Source of the DNA: an uncultured Clostridia bacterium
GTDB lineage: Bacteria > Bacillota > Clostridia > Peptostreptococcales > Anaerovoracaceae
Length of the DNA: 64,000 bases
Direction of reading: 5' to 3'
Assembly: GCA_934278925.1 (NCBI GenBank)
Contig: CAKQWJ010000001.1
Location: 1-64,000 of the forward strand
Positions 41,178 through 48,452 of this stretch are shown piece by piece (the stretch's first letter is position 1; the number at the start of each line of letters is the position of its first letter). The notes beneath the pieces were generated by a model. The model was not told the origin of the DNA. It saw nothing but the letters and a program-made list of their open reading frames with translations, and made no database searches. The position numbers and the translations under genes were made by a program.

Positions 41178-42608
41178 TTAGTCCAAAATGTCTTCCGGAG
41201 CCACCTGGCTTCTCTTCCGAATGGTAAGGCCTGTAAAAGCAAATACGATGGCCACCAGCGGGTTTACGAGATTCAGGAAGCTGTACGGCAGGTAGTCCAG
41301 TGTCGGCACGTTCAAATACGTGCTCATGGCGACTGCGCAGGTCGTCCACGGAATCAGCGGGGACGTCATCGTTCCGAAATCTTCCAGCGTTCGGGACAGA
41401 TTCGGCGGTGCCAAATCTCTTTTTTCATATTCGTCCTTATACATTCTTCCGGTCAGCAGAATGGACAGGTACTGCTCTCCGCATACCAGGTTCACGAACA
41501 CCGCGGTAATTCCCGTTGCGGTGATCAGTCCTCCGGTTCCCTTTGCCACCTTCAGGATGTGATTTGCGATGCATGCCAGCATGCCGGAGCTGTGCATGAT
41601 GCCGCCGAAGGTCAGAGAACACAGAATCAGTGAAACGGTCCACATCATGTTCTGCAGTCCGCCCTTGGACAGAAGCTCGTCCAATGCCTTGTTTCCGGTC
41701 TCGCAGGTGTATCCGTAGCTCAGTACGGTACCGATTTCCTCTATGCCCTGTCCCTGCACCAGAATGGCACAGATTACGCCCAGCAGCATGCTGGCTACCA
41801 GTCCCGGGATAGCCGGAATCTTGAAGCAGATCATGAGAATCAGCAGCAGCAGCGGAAGCACCAGCAGCGGTGAAATCACGAACTGTTCTTTGAGGGATAC
41901 CAATACGGCGGAAATATCCGACTCCGAAGAAACTTCTCCGGAGAATCTGGTGTTCAGAACCATATAGCCGATAATCGCAAGGGCGTAGCTGGTTCCCGCG
42001 GTGTATACCATGTGCCGGATGTGGGCAAACAGCGTGGTGCCAGATACTGCCGGAGCCAGGTTCGTGGTGTCGGAGAACGGAGACATCTTATCCCCGAAGT
42101 ACGCGGCGGATACCACCGCTCCTGCCGTTACAGCCGGCGGAATTCCCATTCCGGAGCCGATGCCCACCATGGCAACCCCCAGGGTTCCTGCGGTGGTCCA
42201 GGCGCTCCCCGTTGCCACCGCCACGATGGAACATACCAGCAAACAGGTGACCAAGAAGAACTTCGGCGACAGAATCTTCAGTCCGTAGTAAATCAATGAC
42301 GGTACGATACCACCGGCAATCCAGGACCCGATGATCATTCCGATAAAACACGCAATCAGAATCGCCTGCATGGCGTTCTGAATGGAATCGATAATACCCT
42401 TCTCGATGGTATCCCATTTGTTCTTCAGGATTACCACGGCGATAAATGCGGCGATGATGGATGCAAAAATCAGCGGAATCTGCACATCCAGATTGAATAT
42501 TCTCAACGACCCATAGAGCAATACAAATATCGCAACGATAGGGATTAGGGATATTCCCAGATTTGGCGTACGTGGATTTCCGTCTGCAATCCGATTCTTC
42601 TTTTCCAT
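41178..42608 (-). CDS. NhaC-family Na+/H+ (or solute) antiporter
   Basis: A 476-residue, roughly 12-helix carrier of the NhaC family. TGSAWTTAGTLGVAMVGIGSGMG and AGAVVSAAYFGDKMSPFSDTTNLAPA are the family core motifs, and LEDFGTMTSPLIPWTTCAVAMS is the late one. The family holds Na+/H+ antiporters, malate/lactate exchangers and amino-acid exchangers. It lies between the oxidoreductase and the MFS gene, with an operator like theirs, so it may exchange a fermentation substrate or product, or handle Na+. GGAGG precedes the ATG. Confidence 0.92.
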   Translation of the reverse strand: MEKKNRIADGNPRTPNLGISLIPIVAIFVLLYGSLRIFNLDVQIPLIFASIIAAFIAVVILKNKWDTIEKGIIDSIQNAMQAILIACFIGMIIGSWIAGGIVPSLIYYGLKILSPKFFLVTCLLVCSIVAVATGSAWTTAGTLGVAMVGIGSGMGIPPAVTAGAVVSAAYFGDKMSPFSDTTNLAPAVSGTTLFAHIRHMVYTAGTSYALAIIGYMVLNTRFSGEVSSESDISAVLVSLKEQFVISPLLVLPLLLLILMICFKIPAIPGLVASMLLGVICAILVQGQGIEEIGTVLSYGYTCETGNKALDELLSKGGLQNMMWTVSLILCSLTFGGIMHSSGMLACIANHILKVAKGTGGLITATGITAVFVNLVCGEQYLSILLTGRMYKDEYEKRDLAPPNLSRTLEDFGTMTSPLIPWTTCAVAMSTYLNVPTLDYLPYSFLNLVNPLVAIVFAFTGLTIRKRSQVAPEDILD

Positions 42609-42669
42609 TGTTCTCTCCTCCTCCTAATTGCACCATGGGGGAGAGTCCTCCATTCTCGCCCCGTGAAAT

Positions 42670-42684
42670 TAGAACGTCGTTCTA
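42670..42684. promoter_or_regulatory. Operator palindrome at the nhaC promoter
   Basis: TAGAAC-GTC-GTTCTA, a perfect inverted repeat 13 bases downstream of the -10 box, nearly identical in core and position to the site at 40991-41009. Confidence 0.7.
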
Positions 42685-42696
42685 TTTTGTGACCAA

Positions 42697-42725
42697 ATTA
42701 TAGCATAGCCACGACAAGTTCAAAA
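42697..42725 (-). promoter_or_regulatory. Promoter of nhaC
   Basis: Minus-strand TATAAT (42697-42702) with the extended TGC before it; the -35 (TTTTGA, 42720-42725) is weak. Confidence 0.6.
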
Positions 42726-42862
42726 CACATGTTATTAATTTCACTTTTCCGCCTCGAGCTGAATTTCCCTGTACCCCTTGCAAAGCATGGGTTTAATTCA
42801 TTTTAAATTTTGATTTAAAAGATTTTATAACATCGGGTTTTGGGTCGTTTCCATAAAAGTAA
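42726..42862. other. Intergenic stretch with nothing recognised
   Basis: The middle of the 331-base gap between nhaC and the MFS gene. It is AT-rich with no open frame or clear repeat. Confidence 0.5.
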
Positions 42863-42894
42863 AAGAAAAATGCGATCTTCCGCAGAAGACCGCA
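42863..42894 (-). terminator. Terminator of the MFS gene
   Basis: TGCGATCTTC (42871-42880) pairs with GAAGACCGCA (42885-42894), one G-T pair, followed by TTTTTC on the minus strand. Confidence 0.85.
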
Positions 42895-42939
42895 CTTTTC
42901 CGTGTCGTTATAGGGTTTGCTTAATTCATCATTTAACGC

Positions 42940-44268
42940 TTATTTCCCGTTGTATTCCACATCCTTGCCCGCTGCAAGACGTGCCTGATTCCGCTTGTGC
43001 AGACGGATAATCAGAATTGCATCCAGCAGACCCAGGATTACAACTACCAGCTGGAATGTGAACATTTTGGTGTACGCATCAATTGCCGGCAGGGTATCCA
43101 GCCAATGGCTAAACAGGGTGAACTGAAAGATATCCGGGGAGAATCCCAGAATCGCCGCAACACCGGTGGTGGTTGCGGTAACCGATGCCGGAATGCCGCA
43201 TTCCTCGATAACCGCATAGTATCCTCTGCCGCCGTAGCAAACGAAGGAAAGTCCGATTACCACGAATATAACGAATGCAACAGAGGAATTCTCGTTTGCA
43301 CCGAACAGCATGTACAGCAATCCAATAATTGCCACAACGTATACGATAATCAGGTTCTTGGACGTCGATTTCAGTCTGGTCGCAATCTCTCCGCCGATTG
43401 GAGCTCCAATCATTTGGCAGCCGTACTGTCTGAAAATTGCCGCCCATCCGGCGATAACAACCGGAATCCCCAGTACGTCTGAGAAGTACGGTGTGAAGTA
43501 TGTCAGCGTTGTCATGAAGGAATACACTGCGAAAATACAGAATGCGAACATCCAAGTTTCCTTATGAGCAAATACCGACAGTACTTCCTTTACCGCATTG
43601 TGGTTCTCTTTATCCTTCTTGCTGGCAGCCGCTTCTGCTCTGCTTGCCTCCAGCATCTCCTTGGTCGGATTCGGAATAACAAAGTACAGTGCCACGAAAA
43701 TGACAACGGACATTGCGATGTTGGCAACAACGGTTGCCTTGATTCCCATGTCTCCTTCTCCCGCATACTGGAATGCCACCATCATCAGGGACGACTCGAT
43801 GACATTGAAGATGCCGATGCAGGTCTCGTTCAAACCGTATGCTCTTCCCTGTTCGCTTTCCGGCCACATCATGCGAATGATTTTAATCTGTGTCGGGAAG
43901 TTGAACATCAAGGATGCCACAGCGAAACCAATCCACATTGCAACGCACCACATGTAGGAATGCGGATTCAGCAGGAAACCTACCGCAAATACCACGTTCA
44001 GCACGATGGAAATCAAATAAATCGTCTTATAGTTGAAGCGATCTGCGAACCATCCCCCAATCGGTGCCAGGAATACGTTTCCCAGTCCGTAAATGGAAAG
44101 CAGAAAACTCATCTTTGTTCCGGAAATATCCAAGAATTCACGGAACGGTTCGTACCATGTGTACTGAAGATACGGTACCAGGTAAACAATAGCCCAGCCG
44201 GCACCCAGCGCCAGCATAGCGATTGTCAGCCGCAGCTTGCTCATCTTAATGTAATTAGTATTCTCCAC
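42940..44268 (-). CDS. Major facilitator superfamily transporter
   Basis: A 442-residue, 12-helix secondary transporter. The first-half loop motif GLGNVFLAPIGGWFADRFNYKTIYLIS is the MFS signature between helices 2 and 3, and GAPIGGEIATRLKS repeats it in the second half. A longer frame begins at 44295, but a GTG at 44268 with GGGAG seven bases upstream is better placed; 44295 lies inside a tandem repeat. It follows the aminotransferase gene, so it could import the amino acid being fermented or export an acid. The substrate is unknown. Confidence 0.88.
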   Translation of the reverse strand: MENTNYIKMSKLRLTIAMLALGAGWAIVYLVPYLQYTWYEPFREFLDISGTKMSFLLSIYGLGNVFLAPIGGWFADRFNYKTIYLISIVLNVVFAVGFLLNPHSYMWCVAMWIGFAVASLMFNFPTQIKIIRMMWPESEQGRAYGLNETCIGIFNVIESSLMMVAFQYAGEGDMGIKATVVANIAMSVVIFVALYFVIPNPTKEMLEASRAEAAASKKDKENHNAVKEVLSVFAHKETWMFAFCIFAVYSFMTTLTYFTPYFSDVLGIPVVIAGWAAIFRQYGCQMIGAPIGGEIATRLKSTSKNLIIVYVVAIIGLLYMLFGANENSSVAFVIFVVIGLSFVCYGGRGYYAVIEECGIPASVTATTTGVAAILGFSPDIFQFTLFSHWLDTLPAIDAYTKMFTFQLVVVILGLLDAILIIRLHKRNQARLAAGKDVEYNGK

Positions 44269-44279
44269 AGTTGTTCTCC

Positions 44280-44311
44280 CTTCTATTTCGCGCAACTTCT
44301 ATTTCGCGCAA
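44280..44311. repeat. Perfect 16-bp tandem duplication before the MFS gene
   Basis: CTTCTATTTCGCGCAA occurs twice head to tail (44280-44295 and 44296-44311). It lies between the aminotransferase stop and the MFS ribosome site. Confidence 0.9.
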
Positions 44312-44317
44312 TCGCTC

Positions 44318-45502
44318 TTATCCGATGTGCTTCCGGAATACATCTCCCAGAATCCGGATACCGTCGCGAATCTGATCGTCCTTCACCATTGTGAAATTCA
44401 TACGGATGGTGTTCTTCACTCCATCGAAGGAGAAGAAGGACTCTCCCGGAATGTATGCAATTCCTGCTGCCAGTGCATCATCCAGAATCGCATCGCTGTC
44501 CAGACCTTCCGGCAGCTCCAGCCACAGGAACATTCCGCCTTCCGGATCGGTGTATTTAATTTCAGCCGGGAAGTATTTCTGAATCATCTCTACCATCAGC
44601 TCGCAGCGTTCTTTGTATACTTCCTGAATCTCCTCAATGTGCTTCTCCAGATCGAACATCTTCAGATAGTAGTATGTCAGCATCTGAGTCAATTCCGGGC
44701 TCTGCAGGTCATTGGTTTCCTTCAGGGATTCGAATGCGGTCGCCACTTCCTTGGAAGCGCATGTCCAAGCAACTCGCATGCCCGGGCTTAGAATCTTGGA
44801 GAAGGATCCCAGATAGATGACCTGACCCTTCTTGTCCAGCGCGCGCAGGTGCGGCAGCGGCTCGCCCTTGAATCTCAGGTCACCGTACGGGTTGTCTTCA
44901 ACAACAGCAACATCGTACTTTGCAACCACTTCCATGAAGCGCTCTCTTCTCTCCAGTGTCCAAGCCTTTCCTGTTGGGTTCTGGAAGTTCGGAATCACGT
45001 AGATCAGCTTTGTGTTCGGATTTTCTTCCAGTGCTCTCTCCAGGTCTTCGATTACGATACCATCATCATCGGTATCAACACCAACGAATTCTGCACCGTA
45101 TGGACGGAATGCGTTGATGGCACCCAGGTAGCTCGGGTTCTCCGTGATTACCACATCTCCTTCATCCAGGAAGGTCATTGCGGCCAGTCCCAGGCCCTGC
45201 TGAGATCCGGACAGAATGCAAATGTTTTCCTTTGTGCACTCTACGTGCTCTCTGTTGTTCATACGATCTGTCAGGTAGTCCAGCAGAGGACCGTAACCCT
45301 TTGTCAGGCCGTATGCGAAGGCAGTAGCACCTTCTTTTTCCAGCATGGTGTCTGCGGCTTTTCTCAGATCTTCCAGCGGGTACAGTGCCGGATCCGGCAG
45401 TCCTGCTGCAAAAGAGATCATATCCGACTTTCCGGCAATTCTCTTCTGTACTGCGCGGATACCGGACGGCTTAATGCGGCTCATTCTCTTCGAAAAACTC
45501 AT
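44318..45502 (-). CDS. PLP-dependent aminotransferase (class I, 2-aminoadipate/MocR-like type)
   Basis: A 394-residue fold-type I aminotransferase. MISFAAGLPDPALYPLEDLRK opens the family, LSGSQQGLGLAAMTFLDEGD is the cofactor cup, YVIPNFQNPTGKAWTLERR binds substrate, the PLP lysine is in LGSFSKILSPGMRVAW and RMNFTM has the carboxylate-binding arginine. No DNA-binding domain is attached, so it is an enzyme and not a MocR regulator. It most likely turns an amino acid into the 2-oxoacid used by the oxidoreductase. AGGAGG precedes the ATG. The promoter carries an unusual repeat array. Confidence 0.9.
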   Translation of the reverse strand: MSFSKRMSRIKPSGIRAVQKRIAGKSDMISFAAGLPDPALYPLEDLRKAADTMLEKEGATAFAYGLTKGYGPLLDYLTDRMNNREHVECTKENICILSGSQQGLGLAAMTFLDEGDVVITENPSYLGAINAFRPYGAEFVGVDTDDDGIVIEDLERALEENPNTKLIYVIPNFQNPTGKAWTLERRERFMEVVAKYDVAVVEDNPYGDLRFKGEPLPHLRALDKKGQVIYLGSFSKILSPGMRVAWTCASKEVATAFESLKETNDLQSPELTQMLTYYYLKMFDLEKHIEEIQEVYKERCELMVEMIQKYFPAEIKYTDPEGGMFLWLELPEGLDSDAILDDALAAGIAYIPGESFFSFDGVKNTIRMNFTMVKDDQIRDGIRILGDVFRKHIG

Positions 45503-45541
45503 GTCTTCATCCTCCTACTACAACTTGTAATGGTTAATTTA

Positions 45542-45557
45542 ATTATAGGTAATTATA
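45542..45557 (-). promoter_or_regulatory. Possible -10 elements of the aminotransferase promoter
   Basis: Two minus-strand TATAAT boxes lie 10 bases apart (45542-45547 and 45552-45557). Neither has a recognisable -35, which suggests a need for an activator. Confidence 0.45.
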
Positions 45558-45582
45558 AATGGTCTATTTTTTGGTTAATCTA

Positions 45583-45618
45583 TTATGGTTATTATGGTTT
45601 TTATGGTTTATTATGGTT
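45583..45618. repeat. AACCATAA repeat array upstream of the aminotransferase
   Basis: On the minus strand AACCATAA occurs four times at 45583-45590, 45592-45599, 45601-45608 and 45611-45618, spaced 9, 9 and 10 bases. Degenerate copies of AACCA or AACCATTA continue at about 45571 and 45528. The near-helical spacing suggests a cooperative protein-binding array. Confidence 0.7.
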
Positions 45619-45638
45619 TAGCTAATTAACGGTTATTT

Positions 45639-46700
45639 CTACTTGTACTCTCTTGCCGGTTCTTCTCCGTTCATTACACGAAGGGCGCCCAGCGCCAGAG
45701 CAATCATCTCATACTCACCTGCAACGACTTCCATCGGTGCAACGTTCCGGGTCATACGCTGCAGTTCCGATGTCACCTTCTTGGAGTGAGCAATTCCTCC
45801 GGTAACGATAATCCGGTCCACCGGTTCATCAAATGCCGGAATGTAGGAGCAGATTTCCTTTGCCGTCTCATAGATGAATGCATCATATACCAGAGCTGCC
45901 TTTTCATCTCCTTCTTCAATGCGCTTCTCAATCTCTCTGGAATCCTTCGTTCCCAGGAAATCGTACATGCCGGCGAATTTGCTGATCTTGTCTACCATTT
46001 CGGATTCCGTGTACTTACCGGAATAGCAGAGCTGAACCAGCGGATAGGTCGGCAGTGAACCGCAGCGTTCCGGAGAGAACGGACCGTTGGTGCGGCCGCC
46101 GGAACCGTCCACCATCTTGCCCTTCTTGTGGGCACAGATGGAAATTCCGGATCCCAGGTGAGCAACGATGAAGTTGCAGTCCTCGTACTTCTTTCCGATT
46201 TTGCCTGCAATGGATCTGGCAACCGCCTTATGGTTCAGTGCATGGAACCAAGCCGGACGCTCCAGTTCCGCAAGACCGGTGATTCTCGCCTTATCCATCA
46301 TTTCATCCACCGCCACCGGGTCGACAATGAATGAAGGGACGCCGATTTCGTCACCGATGGACTTCGCGATTACCGCACCGAGGTTCGATGCATGCTCACC
46401 GCATACCGCATTTCTGAAGTCTTCAATCATGCGATCGTTTACCGCATAGGTACCGCCTTCTACCGGCCGGCAGAGACCGCCTCTTCCGGCAACACAGCCG
46501 AAGTCTGAAATCGAATATCCGGCTTCTTCCACGGTCTTTACGATCAGGTTCTTCCGGTACTCAAATTCGTCAAAAACATGTGGGTACGGCTTCAGCTCCT
46601 CGGCAGTATGGTCGATTGACGCTTTGAAGAGTTCGTGATCGTCTTCAAATACTGCAATCTTGGTGCTGGTGCCACCCGGATTAATAATCAGTAATTTCAT
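45639..46700 (-). CDS. buk: Butyrate kinase
   Basis: A 353-residue acetokinase-family enzyme that converts butyryl (or branched-chain acyl) phosphate plus ADP into the acid and ATP. It shows LLIINPGGTSTKIAVFEDD, GRGGLCRPVEGGTYAVND, FIVDPVAVDEM, and ISICAHKKGKMVDGSGG, all typical of Buk rather than acetate kinase. A frame from 46706 starts ATG-CGA-ATG; AGGAGG abuts the first ATG, so the second, at 46700, is the start. No phosphotransbutyrylase gene is nearby. The promoter carries an operator like those of the oxidoreductase and nhaC. Confidence 0.95.
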   Translation of the reverse strand: MKLLIINPGGTSTKIAVFEDDHELFKASIDHTAEELKPYPHVFDEFEYRKNLIVKTVEEAGYSISDFGCVAGRGGLCRPVEGGTYAVNDRMIEDFRNAVCGEHASNLGAVIAKSIGDEIGVPSFIVDPVAVDEMMDKARITGLAELERPAWFHALNHKAVARSIAGKIGKKYEDCNFIVAHLGSGISICAHKKGKMVDGSGGRTNGPFSPERCGSLPTYPLVQLCYSGKYTESEMVDKISKFAGMYDFLGTKDSREIEKRIEEGDEKAALVYDAFIYETAKEICSYIPAFDEPVDRIIVTGGIAHSKKVTSELQRMTRNVAPMEVVAGEYEMIALALGALRVMNGEEPAREYK

Positions 46701-46744
46701 TCGCATCCTCCTTGTGAATGACGGTTGTTTTTTACGAACTTATC

Positions 46745-46771
46745 GTTCTATTGAATGGAACAGCATTCTGT
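46745..46771. promoter_or_regulatory. Operator-like inverted repeats at the buk promoter
   Basis: On the minus strand AGAATGCTGTTCC (about 46758-46770) is an imperfect GAAY-N3-GTTC site starting 12 bases below the -10 box. A second half-site, ATAGAACGAT, follows at about 46742-46751 and equals the left half plus centre of the site at 40991. Confidence 0.55.
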
Positions 46772-46781
46772 TTTCACGTTT

Positions 46782-46810
46782 ATTATAATATTTCCACCTT
46801 TGGATGTCAA
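46782..46810 (-). promoter_or_regulatory. Consensus promoter of buk
   Basis: Minus-strand TTGACA (46805-46810) and TATAAT (46782-46787) with a 17-base spacer, both perfect. Confidence 0.88.
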
Positions 46811-46910
46811 TTCACAAACCTTGTCTATTATTTCACATCGCAAAAAAAGAATAAATTCTTTTTCGATTGAATTCAAAAACATTAATTGTTTCCCACAAAA
46901 TGCCGAAACA

Positions 46911-46939
46911 TTGCGGTTTTATTCCTTCTCGGCTATAAT
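46911..46939 (+). promoter_or_regulatory. Promoter of the phospholipase C-like gene
   Basis: TTGCGG (46911-46916) and TATAAT (46934-46939) with a 17-base spacer, about 32 bases before the ATG. Confidence 0.7.
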
Positions 46940-46970
46940 GGTATCAATACACAGGATAAAGGAGGCTCTT

Positions 46971-47789
46971 ATGCCATCACACTACGCCCATTATTATTTT
47001 GGAAAAGAGATCATCCGGGTAATGCCGGGAGATGCGAAAGATATCATCAACTCCAATGCGGCCAGTATTGATGCCTACATGATGGGACTTCACGGTCCGG
47101 ATTTTCTGGCATTCTATCGCCCTTGGTACAGCAATCGCTTGGGCCGGGAAGGCCGTCAGATTCACCACTCTGCCGGGAGGGATTTCTTTGAACGAGCCAC
47201 CGGAATTCTCCGAAAGAACCCATCACCCGAAACGTACAGTTACGTGTTGGGATGCGTCACTCATTTTATTCTGGATTCCGCATGCCACCCTCTGGTATCG
47301 GAATTCATGAAAGAAACAGGCCAGACTCACGCGAAGATTGAACGGGACTTCGACAGCTATATCCTTGGAATCTGCCGCAAATCCCCTCGGAAGGTGAACC
47401 TGGACCGAGTTTTCCCCCACTCCAAGAAAATCGACGAGCTGATATCCCGGTTCTACGAGAGCACGAACCGCCGAAATACCCAGGAAGCCATTGAGACTAT
47501 GAATCGGGTACTGACCCTGTTCAGCCGCCCCAATACCGCTACAAGAAATGCTGCCTATCGGATTCTTTCTGCCGTTCCCAGCAAGGCTATTCAGAGCCGC
47601 CGAGATATGATTTACCGGGACGGAGACGAGAAGCGGACCTCCGTCAACAGTGTCAAGCTCTTCGACGCCCTGAACAAATCCGTTATGCCGGCCTCCGCAG
47701 AAATGGATTCCTTTATGAATCACGTCCTGCTGGATACACCGCTGGACGAAACATTTGATTTGAATTATTTAGGGGTACTTCCTGAATAA
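46971..47789 (+). CDS. Zinc-dependent phospholipase C-like protein
   Basis: A 272-residue protein that starts MPSHYAHYYFGKEIIR, with histidines at the N terminus as in the Zn_dep_PLPC family. It continues with GLHGPDFLAFYRPW, IHHSAGRDFFERA and YVLGCVTHFILDSACHPLV. The spaced histidines and aspartates fit a zinc site. There is no signal peptide, so unlike the clostridial alpha-toxin it would act inside the cell; many such cytosolic members are of unknown function. A longer frame from 46755 crosses the promoter; the ATG at 46971 has AAAGGAGG upstream. Confidence 0.88.
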   Translation: MPSHYAHYYFGKEIIRVMPGDAKDIINSNAASIDAYMMGLHGPDFLAFYRPWYSNRLGREGRQIHHSAGRDFFERATGILRKNPSPETYSYVLGCVTHFILDSACHPLVSEFMKETGQTHAKIERDFDSYILGICRKSPRKVNLDRVFPHSKKIDELISRFYESTNRRNTQEAIETMNRVLTLFSRPNTATRNAAYRILSAVPSKAIQSRRDMIYRDGDEKRTSVNSVKLFDALNKSVMPASAEMDSFMNHVLLDTPLDETFDLNYLGVLPE

Positions 47790-47802
47790 AATGTTCCACG
47801 CA

Positions 47803-47831
47803 AAAAGCACTGCCTCTGCGGCAGTGCTTTT
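47803..47831. terminator. Bidirectional terminator after the phospholipase C-like gene
   Basis: AAAAGCACTGCC (47803-47814) pairs with GGCAGTGCTTTT (47820-47831), a perfect 12-bp stem between two convergent genes. Confidence 0.9.
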
Positions 47832-47855
47832 CGTATTCTTTTCTGTTTTCAAATC

Positions 47856-48308
47856 CTAAGCAATCATCTTCACGCCGAAAGTCAGCCAGGATACGATCAA
47901 TCCGGCAATTACAACGCCCAGAACCACCGCCGGGAAGGCCTTCTTGAAATCCAGCTCCATCATGGCCGCCACCAAACAGCCCGTCCAGGCACCGGTTCCC
48001 GGCAACGGAATCGCCACCAACAGCATCAATCCGAAAAATTCGTATTTCTCCACGGTTTCCTTCTTGGATTCCGCCTTCGCTTCCATCTTGCACACAAAAG
48101 CGTTCAAGCCTTCACTTTTGGTTCGCAGCCACGCGAACACTCTCTTGGTAAAAATAATCAGCGCCGGAACCGGAATCAGGTTTCCGATAATCGAAAGAAT
48201 CAACGCCTGGCTCACGCTGAGGCCTTCCACTACGCCATAGGGAATGGCTCCTCGAAGCTCTATGACCGGCACCATCGCCATAAATAGTGTTGTAAGTGCA
48301 ACTCTCAA
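47856..48308 (-). CDS. Small multidrug export-like membrane protein (Sm_multidrug_ex)
   Basis: A 150-residue protein with four hydrophobic segments. MVPVIELRGAIPYGVVEGLS, GNLIPVPALIIFTKRV and VAIPLPGTGAWTGCLVAAMMELDFKKAF match the small-multidrug-export family, named from one early report; transport by the family is poorly proven. It is a single gene facing the phospholipase C-like gene. Confidence 0.85.
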   Translation of the reverse strand: MRVALTTLFMAMVPVIELRGAIPYGVVEGLSVSQALILSIIGNLIPVPALIIFTKRVFAWLRTKSEGLNAFVCKMEAKAESKKETVEKYEFFGLMLLVAIPLPGTGAWTGCLVAAMMELDFKKAFPAVVLGVVIAGLIVSWLTFGVKMIA

Positions 48309-48377
48309 AATCTTCCTCCTTATACAATAACAAGAAAAATCTTATCACAGGAAAATGTCCGTTTCAAGTTGTTTTGA

Positions 48378-48410
48378 TGAAAAAAGGGAACCGCTTCCGC
48401 AGTTCCCTTT
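48378..48410 (-). terminator. Terminator of the hydrogenase operon
   Basis: AAAGGGAAC (48383-48391) pairs with GTTCCCTTT (48402-48410). On the minus strand it is followed by TTTTTTC. Confidence 0.85.
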
Positions 48411-48452
48411 CCGTTGATTCTCTTATGAAAATCCAATTCGCTTCACCGGATT

